NCBI GenBank assembly: GCA_905160935.1 | Contig: CAJHZI010000449.1 | Span: 567,501-631,500, forward strand | Source of the DNA: Enchytraeus crypticus | Lineage: Eukaryota > Annelida > Clitellata > Enchytraeida > Enchytraeidae | Length of the DNA: 64,000 nucleotides | Reading direction: 5' to 3' | In this document: piece after piece, positions 1-11,500 of the stretch | Layout: each line of letters begins with the position of its first letter | Numbering within the stretch: the first letter of the stretch is position 1 | Notes under the pieces: model-generated | Seen by the model: the letters and a program-made list of their open reading frames with translations, nothing else | Told to the model about the DNA's origin: nothing | Databases searched by the model: none | Translations under genes and position numbers: made by a program

Positions 1-27
1 ATATATCAAAATATATCATCACTATTC

Positions 28-74
<47 letters not shown>

Positions 75-87
75 AATAATAATAAAG
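1..87. repeat. (TA)n microsatellite
   Basis: TA run at about 30-70 followed by a short AAT-rich stretch, directly upstream of a LINE fragment. Confidence 0.9.
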
Positions 88-700
88 GTGAAGTTAATAT
101 CACAATAAATGGTGCGAAATTCGAACAGGTAAGGAGTTTCAAATATTTGGGTCATACTATAACCGATGACGGGAAATGTGAGACGGAAATATGCAGTAGG
201 ATTGCACAAGCAAAAGCGGCCTTTGGTAATAGAAAAGAACTATTAACAAAATGTCTAAAGAAAGACACAAAGATAAAGATAGTGAAAACTTTGGTTTGGA
301 CCACGCTATTGTATGGATGTGAGACATGGACCTTAAAGAAGGAAGACATTAGGAAACTGGAGGCGTTGGAAATGTGGATTTGGAGAAGAATGGAGAGGAT
401 TAGCTGGACTCAAAAGGTTATAAATGAGGAAGTTCTGGAGAGAGTTGACACAGATAGACAGTTGATAAATATAATAAGAAATAGGAAGAAAAGTTGGATA
501 GGACACATTCTAAGGGGGGAAGGTATATTAAAAGAGGTCATAGAAGGTAGAATGCAAGGAAAAAGAGGCAGAGGCAGGCCGAGATAAGGTATGTTAGATG
601 ATTTAAAGACCCACTCATATGTGGAAATGAAGATCAGGGCGGAAGACAGAGAAGAATGGAGGCGTTATATGCCATGGACCTGTCAGTAGGCAGTGCACTA

Positions 701-703
<3 letters not shown>
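88..703 (+). mobile_element. Non-LTR retrotransposon 3' fragment (family L1a), RT C-terminus
   Basis: Open frame from about 88 to a stop at 587: FKYLGHTITDDGKCETEI, TLLYGCETWTL, then GKRGRGRPR. This is the typical C-terminus of RTE-like/endonuclease-reverse-transcriptase LINEs. Other copies in the window read through [13 protein letters not shown], so the TAA here is a decay mutation. Homology continues to CACTAAG at about 703, where a (TA)n tail begins. 5' truncated. Confidence 0.85.
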
Positions 704-751
<48 letters not shown>

Positions 752-787
752 AATATACATATTTAGATATATGTATGTATATACTGT

Positions 788-850
<63 letters not shown>
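703..850. repeat. (TA)n tail of LINE fragment
   Basis: Nearly pure TA interrupted by TTTATATTTATATAAATA, immediately after the CACTAAG end of the LINE fragment. Confidence 0.85.
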
Positions 851-889
851 GTCTGTATAACTGTTATAATTAAAATTAACTATTTTCAA

Positions 890-1246
890 CTAAGATGTCT
901 CAGAAGAATCCTAAAAATTAATTATTGGGAGCACATCAAAAATGAAACAGTACTTGAAAGATTTGGAGAAAGAAAATTAGATGAAATTGTTGAGGAAAGA
1001 AGCGTAAGGTTCTTGGGCCACGTATTAAGACTGCCTGATGTTAGATATGCAAAGACGGCAATGAATTGGAATCCAAGTCAAGGAAAAAGGAAAAGAGGAA
1101 GACCTAGAAGTACTTGGTTCAACACGATCAAGGAAGATTTGAAAACTTTGAACATTTCATGGAAAGATGCTGTGAGGATTGCTAAAGACAGAAAAGACTG
1201 GAGTAATGTTGCCGTCCAATGTTCTCTTCAGAACGCATTAAAATAG
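890..1246 (+). mobile_element. Second non-LTR 3' fragment (family L1b)
   Basis: LRCLRRILKINYWEHIKNE, then FLGHVLRLPDVRYAKTAM, KRKRGRPRSTWFNTI, AKDRKDWSN and stop TAG at 1244. An RT-C-terminal region of a LINE family different from the one at 88-703. Also followed at once by (TA)n. Confidence 0.8.
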
Positions 1247-1248
1247 AC

Positions 1249-1328
<80 letters not shown>

Positions 1329-1370
1329 ATGTGTGTGCGTGTACGTGTATGTATGTATGTATGTATATAA
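1249..1370. repeat. (TA)n then (TG/TATG)n microsatellite
   Basis: Long TA run to about 1320 then TATG/TGTG repeats, acting as the 3' tail of the preceding LINE fragment. Confidence 0.9.
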
Positions 1371-1424
1371 GCTCTACGAGTCTCTTTTATTATTAGAATG
1401 TCTCCATAGAGAGTCGCGTATGAT

Positions 1425-1600
1425 AACGTCATGAAGTTTTAAATGACAGATCCTTAGTTGAATAAAATCTCAGACGTCCAATGGTCTGGTTGTACGGAAA
1501 AATGAACAAAATTCCTAATGGTTTAATGGCATGCGGTATTAAAAGTGATAGATATCAACAATCTCTTCACTATAAATTTTTAAATTTTCAGTTAACACCC
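1425..1600 (+). repeat. SINE-A copy, internally deleted
   Basis: Shares GATAACGTCATGAAGTTT, AATCTC-GGAC, GGTT-TACGG and GATAGATATCAAC blocks with the fuller copies at 23140 and 42655; the B-box part is missing. Confidence 0.7.
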
Positions 1601-2149
1601 AACTAGCGATGCTTTGAATTATTTAACAGTCTAGGCAGTATAGCATCCTAGACAGGCCCTTAGACTTCATGAAATAGATTGCTCAAGATAATCCTTAGGC
1701 CCGGCATAGACATGCCTGACGGGATCTGATTGATTGGATGATAGTAAACCCATTTGGACGATGTATCGCTTGTCGTTGAGTAAAGTGGACCTAATTAATT
1801 CTCAGAGATCAGCAGCGCATCTGACCGGGGCATGGCAATGAAGGAAGTGACAAATTAAAATCTTGATTTCAACGCAATTAGGGCTTAACTTAATGGCTTA
1901 GTTAGGGCCTAAACTCTTGATAGAAATGATTAAGTAATTAATTAATGACTTATGGGTCTTATCAAGCTGAGCCTAATGGATGACACTTTTATTTATAAAC
2001 AATACCGTTTTTTGTTTTAATTTAATATTTTTATCTTAATTCGGTAAATTGTTTCTCATATACTTTACTCTACTGTATTACTTATAATTTTCTACATTTC
2101 AGTATACATTTATTTTTTTCTAATTTACGATAATGGATTTAACATATTT
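1601..2149. other. AT-rich stretch, nothing identified
   Basis: No coding frame, tandem repeat or shared repeat block seen. Confidence 0.5.
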
Positions 2150-3900
2150 TGTTTTACAATTTTTCACTTTTTTACCGCGCTTTTTAGCCATATATTTAAA
2201 CATCTTTTTGTCCTAGAATGTTTTTCCTTTATTTTAATTGGTTGATTTCTTTCTGCTTCACCCACAGAAAGAAGTCATTTCCCGTTTTTCATGCTATAGA
2301 TGTGTTTTCATTGCTCTTTCTTTCCATTTATCTTGTTTTAGCCCTCACTACTCCATATATGACCAACCATTTTACTGGCAGTTCAATTGACCATATTTCT
2401 TCCTCATGCAAACTCGTTTACCAACCTATACCGTATGCCTCCGTTTGTCAATGCCTTGATTCTTTACCTCTGCCATACTTTTCTAAATCCTATCTTCATT
2501 TTGTTTCACTTAATCTCACTTCTAAACGACATTTAAACATCATTCTTACCTTTCTCTTAATTCTAGCAGGCGATGTTAAGTTGAATCCTGGCCCTGTTTC
2601 TTCTGTTTCTAACCTGTCCACTTACTGACTCAATATTCGGTCTGCCACAACTATCACAAAAAAACCTAACCAAGCCCGAACTCATTCAACAGTTTATTCT
2701 TGACGAGTCCATTGATATTCTGTTTTTGACAGAATCATGCTCTCTCCTGACACTCCACCTGCTGTCCTTAACTCTCTTACTCCCCATGACTATTCCATCC
2801 AACATGTCGGTCGTTCTTCTGGTCGTGATGGTGGCATCGCTGCTATTTTTAGGTCAACTTTTTCTTTCTCTGTTTGTAACTGTTCACCATTTTTATCCTT
2901 TGTATATATGTCGTTCCGTCTTGTGTGCAAACCTAAATCCGATCTCTTTTTGATTGTCTACAGACCACCTTCTTTATCCAAGGCCAATTTCATGTCTGAT
3001 TTTTCCTTGCTTCTTGAAGACATTGCCTCATCACCCACTGATTTAATAATTATGGGTGATTTCAACATCCACCTAGACTCTAATGACTATTATTCTTCTT
3101 CCTTTTTATCAACGCTTGATGCCTTTGATCTCAAACAACATATATCTTCCCCTACTCACTCCTCTGGTCATATTCTTGATCTTCTTATCACTCGAAACAG
3201 CATGTCATTTCTTGATAAAGGAATCTCTGATCCTTCACTATCAGATCACAGTGCAATTTTCTGTAAATTGCCTGTACCTGTTAATGTACACCCTTCCAGA
3301 ACATTTTAAACTTAAAAAACTTAAAACTCTGCTGATACTTGTCCTCTTCTTTGTATTTTAATCCATCTTCAACTGTTGCCGAATATTCAGCTCAATTTAG
3401 CTCCGTACTTTCTTCCATATTAGACAAACATGCCCCTCTCAAGACCATTCATTGCCGTTCAAACCCTGGGAAACCATTCATTTCTGAACAAATCCTCAAG
3501 CAAAAATCTGAACGTTCAAAACTTGAAACTAAGCTCAGGAAGGATCTGAAAAATCCACCTGAACTAAGAAATCCAGACATTAAGTCCAAGTACCTCAAGC
3601 AAAGAAAATTAGTAAATAAAATGGTTAGTTCTGCTAAAAGCTTGTATTATCAAAATCTAATATCGCAGAATCGAAATTGTCCCAAGAAATTATGGGGAGC
3701 ACTTGACTCTCTGTTTGATCGCACCATTCCCAAGTCACTCCCTTCTACCACCTCGCCATCTTCTCTTGCTACCTCTTTTCTCAACTTTTTCGATGACAAA
3801 ATAGCCAAACTCTGTAGCTCTATACCCTCCAACTCCATTGACACCGACAACTCCATTTCTGTAAATATGCCTGAACATATTTGATGAAAACCTGCTTGCT
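2150..3900 (+). mobile_element. Degenerate non-LTR retrotransposon 5' half with 2A-like motif and endonuclease
   Basis: 2218-2628 encodes a hydrophobic leader ending in ILAGDVKLNPGP, a 2A-like motif. 2640-3309 is an APE-type endonuclease in shifting frames: ILFLTES, then LIIMGDFNIHLDS, and SDHSAIFCKL. 3339-3884 is the basic EN-RT connector. Stops at 2628 and frameshifts near 2735 and 3310 show it is dead. It is truncated before the RT. Probably of the CR1/L2-like group, where 2A motifs are known. Confidence 0.85.
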
Positions 3901-5357
3901 CAGTCCATCGCAACCTAAACTGCAGTGTTTTCAGTTTCGAAATAACAGAACAGGCGTCTGCATGTCAGCACAACCTCACGAACGTAAAATTCACATTTTA
4001 CATTGAATCTGATTGCTAGAACATTGGAAAATACGTAAGCAGCCGAAAATACTAACAAGAGAAATCCATTTAACAAGGGTTTTTATTGGATTATCCCAGC
4101 GTCATTTTGGTACATATTTCAACTGTAAGTTAAGGAGTTAGGTCAGTTGAAGTTACCGCAAATGATTCGCGCATGCCGTAGATGTATTGAGTCGAGTGAC
4201 ATTCTAATAACAAAAACAGTTCCATGGATTCTGAGGGCCAGGTTTCATGGACGGTTATGAATTTGTCCTTTCATTCATGGCAAGTGTAGTAGGCTCAGTC
4301 CTTTAAAGGTGTATCTTGTGATAACTTTAATGCTTTTATTTGTTATTTTTTTATAAATTCGATTTATAACATACTGACAATTATCTGCTCAGTTTCTTTT
4401 ATTTTAGATAAATAGTTTATAATTTCAGAAATGTTCAAGAGATGACGAATATGCTTAATTTTGTATGAGGAGCAATTCAATTGATTATTTGCTATAATGG
4501 TCAATTCAACTCAATTCATTATAATGCCTCTCTGTATAGCGTGGTATTAAATTGATGAAAAACAACATAGATGATTATTTCACGATATTGTACTGTGTGT
4601 TCAAATTTTTAAATTATATAATTAATTTGTTAATAAGGCACTTATAAGATGCTAAAAGACTAGGATGTTCTCATTTGAAACAGGGTGATAGGTTATTATA
4701 ACCTCTTTGACGGCCTAGTGTGTGTAATTGCATATATCTATTTGAGTGCTTTTTGATATAAACATAGTTCTCTCTCTCTCTTTCGGTCTACCAAATAGAA
4801 ATCATTTAATCGGTGAAGGATAACGTTTATGATAGATACACGAAGAGGAAATGTGATATTTATTTCAGGCGCGAAATTAATGACTTCTTATTAATCAAAA
4901 CTACCTAATTAGGCAAAATTATTTGAAGAATTACATGTAGAATCATAGTCCTTTTAAAATGTTAACTGGGGGTTATTCCCTCCCCAATGCGAAGGTTTAT
5001 TCCCCCCCCCGCAACGTCTATTGCCCTCTCATTGATTTTCATTTCAGCAAAACCTTATAAAAATGCTTAAAAACTTGTTTGATTTTATTAAAAGATCATC
5101 CAATATATTTTATATGAGAAAAATAGGAAAACTAGAATAAAATCAGGCAAACCATGCCAAAAACAATGCCCATTGCAGTATTTAAGTGCCTTTCTTAAAA
5201 CAGGTTCCGTTCATTTTGTCCCTCGAGTAAAATTTGTGTAAAAAGATTGAATAAAATTGTGCAAAGGCCTAGTAAACGTATCGAGATTGAACAACTATCT
5301 TGAACGAAATTACAACTGTCTCAAAATATGCAAACACGTATAGTAACTAAATAGAAG
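3901..5357. other. Downstream of titin-like gene: nothing identified
   Basis: AT-rich, no convincing ORF. May include the 3' UTR (minus strand) of the titin-like gene near 5357. A short CT run at about 4770 and a C run at about 5000 are the only features. Confidence 0.45.
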
Positions 5358-5532
5358 TTATTTTTTATTTTTTTGTTTAGTCCTAGTCCTAGAAGTGAGA
5401 GAGTGTCCCAGAGCTCCACCCTCTGTCATGTACTCCATGGTGACGAGGGTGCTCAAGGTGCTGGACAAGCCCTTAACCAGTTCCAGCAGGTTAGAGTGGC
5501 CGTAGGCTCCGTCGTCTTTCTGTTGTCGCTCA
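5358..5532 (-). CDS. Exon 35: probable C-terminal exon
   Basis: Acceptor GATTTAAG, phase 2 start that matches the exon 34 donor. Fifty-seven codons ([32 protein letters not shown]) then a lysine-rich end and TAA. Locally GC-richer than its surroundings, like the other exons. No family recognised. An in-phase alternative acceptor (CAACAG) lies 12 bp downstream. AATAAA occurs only at the stop itself, so the 3' end of the transcript is unclear. Confidence 0.5.
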
Positions 5533-8500
5533 CTTAAATCATACAAATGCACATCATGAATAAATCGACCATCAATGCAGATTCAGCCTCAGGATCACAT
5601 TCGAATATGATGTCAGGAAAGGCTAAAGTAGAATAAGCAACTACATAATGCAGATACCAATCGATATTAGAGGGGAGTCTTACATAACTTGATTGTTCGT
5701 GTAAACCTGTTGATAAATATATGGACTCAGAGGTAGCGATTTCGAGTGTTGTAAGTTGGTAAACAAGCTTTTGAAATTGTTTTTAAATTCCGCATATACA
5801 GTAGTTACACACATGACAACCACATGTATTTTCAAAGTTTCCTTTCTTGGTTGCTGTTTTGTAGTTTTCGTTATTTCCTCATATCCCCTCCTTGGTTAAT
5901 AGTAATTGTTGCTTTTTATTGCGCATCGATTGCAGCCGGCGCGGATTTAAGAATAACCTTCCAACACCCTCCGGATGTTTTCACTCAAAGTTATCATCAT
6001 TCGTTTTTCCAAACTGGTCGACCATAAATAATAACCACGTCCAACGTGGCTTTATTTCGTTCAATTTAACGTTCTCTAAATATTTTTCTAGCATTGTCAC
6101 TATTCATAGGGCCGCCAAATAGAAGCAACATCTATCTGCACAATGGACAATGGAGAAAACAGATCGGTCAGATGTGCAAAACTTATATAGTATGTGAATA
6201 AATTATACATGAACAATAAAAATCGCTTCTTAAAGTTAAGAGGAACTACAAATGCCTTAAAGTAAATGAGATAATTCTACAAAAAATTAGAGCGCCAATA
6301 TTATCAATCATTAATTAAAGTGCCTCTCGGAGACTATAAAGATGAATCTTCAAAAAGCTCGATAATAATAATAACAAAGGTTTAATGTCCGCTTCCTCAT
6401 CCAGGGATGATGTCAGGGACGTCCCCACAGCACACATCACTACAGATCAAACAGATTCACCCAGACCAATCCGCAAAAGAAATGTGCTGAGGAGAAGTAA
6501 GGTCCAAAATGAAAGCCAGTCCGTTGATCAAAAATGGTCAGGGTAGATCGATTACATCTACGGTGGGAAAAGGTAAATCTTAATACAAACCCGGATGCGG
6601 AATTAGTCTCGGAGGCTCCACCTGCCGCTGAATCCTTTTGGGAAAGCTCTCCTGTTTGATGCTCTCTAGAGGAATCATCTGAAGACGGACGTATCTCATT
6701 TTCGACTAGTGCCATGCTGTTGAATTCTTCCATTATCTGACGTTGACCTTCTTCCTCAAAATTTCTGTCTATTGTAAGATCAGCAGATTCTTTCAGCGAA
6801 TTTGGGAGTTGCTCAGAGTATAGATTGGAAGCGGTCAGCTTGTTCTCTTGATTCACTGGTAACCTACCAACTTCATCTTCTAGACCTATCATCTGGGTCG
6901 TAGCATTGCTGTGCTCCACTTGTTCCTGTTCAGGATATCCCTGGTTGACTGGAATGACAGACTCTAGGTTTACATCCGAATCAAACAGGTCTGGATCGTG
7001 TTGAGGTTGGATTGGTTTAGTATAGATCGCCTGATCATTTTGATCTACGCCTTTGAGCTCTACAGCTGATGGTTTCATTGGTTCCATAGGTTCCATAATT
7101 TCATTTCTTGCAGTTTTGTCTTCTTCGTAGTAAAGTTTCTTCTTCAACGGCGCGTCTTCACACAACTTCAAATTTTGCTCTCTTCGCTCTTGCTTTTCAC
7201 TTCCTACAGTTGGATTGGCAAGCTGTGCCTCCGTCGATTCCATAAGCAACATCTTCTCTTGAAGGTAGATGGCTTTCTCAAAAAATTCAAACAGCTTTGT
7301 TTCATTGAGATCGTTTTCGAGATCTTCTCTGGACAACTCAACATCTTCTTCATCGCGCGTTGCAGAAGATGTTAAAGAATATTTATCGTCTGATGCTATC
7401 GTCACATCACTTTCAAATACGTTACAGCTTACATCGCAAACCGACTCAGATATTGAACTTACTACGACCTCATGTGTCTTTGGTCTAGCACCTTGTAACG
7501 AATGATTAGCTTTGGCTACTACGTTGCTGGAATAATCCGATCGACTCAAATCAGAGCTACTGGTGCCAGTCATTGCTACTTCTTTAGATGTCTTACCAGA
7601 TTTAAAATCTGTCTTAGGTCTGGCGTCTTTCAAAGATTGATTCTTACCAGTCTCTTCTCCGCCCCTCTGTGTGACTTTAATCCTGGAATTCAGTCCAGCA
7701 CTACCCGACCTGATGCCTCTTATGTCCGTATTGCTGCCTCTGCTGCTTAAGCTGCTGCTGCTCATACTTCTCTTGCTCGTCGGGCTTAAGCTGCTTTTGC
7801 TGCTGCTGCAGCTGCTTCGCATGTTGCGAAGGTTAGACTTGCTGGCAGCGCTGAAAGAATCACTTCGACAGTTGCTGGAACTGCTGGGACGGCTGCTTGA
7901 ATTAGCTCTGTTCTGCTGTCCTCGCTGAATTCTCTGTTGCTGTTGCAGAAATTGTGGTTGTCGTTGCAACGAAGATTTACCCAATTGCACCACGTTACTA
8001 TTTTGCAGATCACTTGCTAAATCAGAGTTTTGTTGTTTTGAAGAGAATTCTTTTGATGTTGAACTGTTTTCATTCTGCGGAATTGATTCTGAATCGAGTG
8101 TACTCGTTTGGGCTGCTGATTTCTGATTCTTCAGATTTATTTGACTACCGCTTCGCGTCGGCCTCGGTAAACTAGAGGACTTTGGTCTGAGGTTAGCGGA
8201 TGCTTGCTGCTGTAGTTTCTGTTTCTGATAATCTAATTCAGATTCCAGATCAGGCCTCTCTTGCCTTGGCGACCTTTCTTTTGGCAGAGTTAATTTTTTG
8301 CCTGGAGTATTCACCTGAACTGAAGGACCTGGAGTGGAAGCGACCGATTTCTGTGTCTGTTTTGGCTGCTGTCTTTCAAGCGGTAGAGATGAATGTCGTT
8401 GTAAGTTGTTTGGATTGGATTTTTGCATTTCCTTCTGGACAGATGTTTTTGTTTGCAGCTGCATTGGCTGTTTCTTGGTGGTGTTTGACAATTTTTCAAG

Positions 8501-11500
8501 TTGCTGTTGACCAGAGGATTTTGCATAATGCAATTTTTCTTGCTGTTGGGTTAACAGCGGTTGTGCGATATTTAATTGCTGCTTTGATTGTTGATTTTGT
8601 TGGGTAGTAGATTCTTTCTTTGATTCATGCCGCATTTGTTGCAATTGCTTTTGAGGCTGATTCTTTGGTGGATTTCTTGCGTCAGTCTTTCCTGTACGGT
8701 TTCTAGAGATTTTAATTTCATTTTTGGATTCAGTAAGAGTAAGATCAAGGTCTGACTGCTTATGTTGTTTCATCTCGCGCGTTGGTAGCTGATGTAAGCT
8801 AGAATTATTAAGCTTGCTTATATTGATAAGTTTGATATCCTTACCCACTGGATTGCTAGTTTCTTTTAGAAGTGGGTCCCATTTGACGTGCTGAGGTTTC
8901 GCAAGATCCGGTTCAGTCAATTGATTATCTGCGCTTAACTCTTGTTGTAGGTTCTTCACTTCTGCAAGCTGTTCTTCTTTTAGCTGCTTCTCACTCAGCT
9001 GATTCTCCGTTATTCGTATTTGCTCACGTGGCGGTCTAGGCTTTGACACTGGTAAGATGTTCTCTTGCTGTAATAAGTGGGCGTAAGAGTTCACAGTGGC
9101 ATTCGTCAATTTTATTATCAATTGCGAATATTCTTCAATTGATTGGCGTTCTCTAACAGCGGCTTCATTATCATCTAATGCATTTATCTCACTGTTTACT
9201 TCTTTAATGAGTAATTGATTAATTGTAACCTCTTTGTCAGCCTCAATCCGATAAATCTCATTCAGTATCTCACTCGTAGTATTTTCTTCTATATTAGGTT
9301 CCTCAGTAGTATCTGTTTCTATCTCACCTGATGTTACACTCGTAACTGGTTTAATATCACTGGATGTATCACTTATAACTGGTTCTTTATCACCATGTGT
9401 GTCACCTATAACTGGTTCTTTATCACTGGGTGTTTTATTTATAGCAGGTTCTTTTTCACTATGTGTTTCACTTATAACTGGTTCTTTATCGCTGGGTGTT
9501 TCACTTATAACTGGTTCTTTATCACTGGGTGTTTCACTTATAACTGATTCTTTATCGCTGGGTGTTTCACCTATAACTGGTTCTTTATCGCTGGGTATTT
9601 CACTTATAACTGGTTCTTTATCACTGGGTGTTTCACTCGCAACTGAATCTTTATCAATTGGGGTTTCAGTCGAAATTGATTCTTTATCACTAAGTGTTTC
9701 AGTTATACTTGGTTCTTTATCACTATGTGTTCCACTTGTTACTGGTTCCTTATCACTGGGGATTTCACTCGTAGCTGGTTCTTTATTAATGGAGGTTTCA
9801 CTCGTAACTGGTTCTTTCAGTCTACTTGTGTCACTCCTAGCTGGTTCTTTCTGACTAGGGGTTTTACTCGTAGATGGTTCTTTCTGACTGGATATTTTAA
9901 CCGTCGCCGGTTCTTTTTGACTATGAGTTTCACTCATTAATGATTCCTTTTCGCTCAATTTCTCATCCGTATTTTGCTCAATTTCACTTGTTATTTTAAT
10001 GTTACCTGGTTCTACTCCAATAGTTGTTTCTTTGGTATCTGGTTCTTTCTCGCAAAGTCCTTCACGGGTAACATTTTCTATTTCAGAAAGTATTTCATTT
10101 TTATGCGGTTCTCTGCTACTTTCTTCGTTCGTATTTGATTTTTTCTCAGTGAGCGTTTCGCTCGTATCAGTTATAAGTCGTCCTTCACTATTACACAGTT
10201 CTTTAACTGCTGATTCTTCTGTAGCAATATCTCTCTCATGCATTTCTCCACATCTAACTGATTCCTCTTCAATCATGTCTCCACCTATAACTGGTTTCTC
10301 CTGAATCATTTCTCCACCTCTAGCTGGTTTCTTCTCAATTATTTCTTCATCTTTAACTGATTCCTCCTCAATCATTTCCCTATCTCTTACTGGTTTCTTC
10401 TCAATGATTTCTCCATCTCCAATTGTTTCCTCTTCAATTATTTCTCCACCTCTAACTGATTCCTCCTCAATTATTGCTCCTTCTTTAACTGATTCCTCCT
10501 CAATCATTACTCCATCTCTTACTGGTTTCTTCTCAGTGATTTCTCCATCTCCAATTGTTTCCTCTTCAATTACTTCTCCACCTCTAACTGATTCCTCCTC
10601 AATTATTTCTCCTTCTTTAACTGATTCCTCCTCAATCATTTCTCCATCTCTTACTGGTTTCGCCTTAAATATTTCTCCACCTCTAACTGGATTCTCCTCA
10701 ATTATTTCTCTATCTTTAACTGATTCCTCCTCAATTAATTCTCTATCTTTAACTTGTTCCTCCTTAATCATGTCTCCACCTCTAACTGGTTCCTGCTCAA
10801 TCATTTCTTTTCTCATCATCAGTTTCTTGGCACTGGGCTTTGCTGGATGATTGAGCAAGAGCTCTTGATTGGATTGATGATTGGGTTCGCAATGGATTAT
10901 TTGTGGCAGTGCTTTGTTTTCAGAATGATCGACGAGATTGGACATCTCTTCAATCTCATAACTGATTGATTTTGCAGGAGTTACGCTATCAGTTAATTCA
11001 TTTTCAGTCAATTCCTCATCTATTGATACCTTATCAGATGATTTATTATCAGTTGATTCCTTATCAGCAGATTCCATATCAATTAATTCCTTATCAGTTG
11101 ATTCTTTATCAGATGAATTATTATCAGATAATTCTTTATCAGCTAATTTCTCACAAATTGATTTCTTATTAGCAGATTTCTCAGCAGTTGATGTATTACT
11201 AGTCGAATCCTTATCAGTTACTTCCTTATCCGCTGACCTCTTATCTGCAATAATTCAAATTATACATAACCTGCTTTAGTAAATTGTAGAATTAGTTTGC
11301 ATCAATGCATTATAACTAGTGAGTTTACTGATTTGTGCATATAAACGCCGCTTAATCTTCAGTTAGAGTTATCTAAGGTAACCAATAGCCAATAATATAT
11401 ATATAAATCGCTATACTAACTATAGTTGCATACATGAACAGCGTTACAGCAATCTACAATAAGGATGTCGGAATGACCATTTTTCTTAGTTATACTTTAC

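Noticed and set aside
3339-3884. Independent gene of about 180 codons
   Set aside because: It is the connector region of the decayed LINE that begins at about 2150.
6440-6590. Native C-terminus of the protein at 6440
   Set aside because: The sequence matches the L3 LINE 3' end found also at 49560 and 54985, and a donor lies just before it.
7786-8013. Minus-strand ORF rich in Ala
   Set aside because: Alternative frame of the Ser/Gln codon runs in exon 34.
9399-10850. Plus-strand ORFs of about 150 codons
   Set aside because: They are the antisense reading of the 33-bp repeats of exon 34, where one frame stays open automatically.
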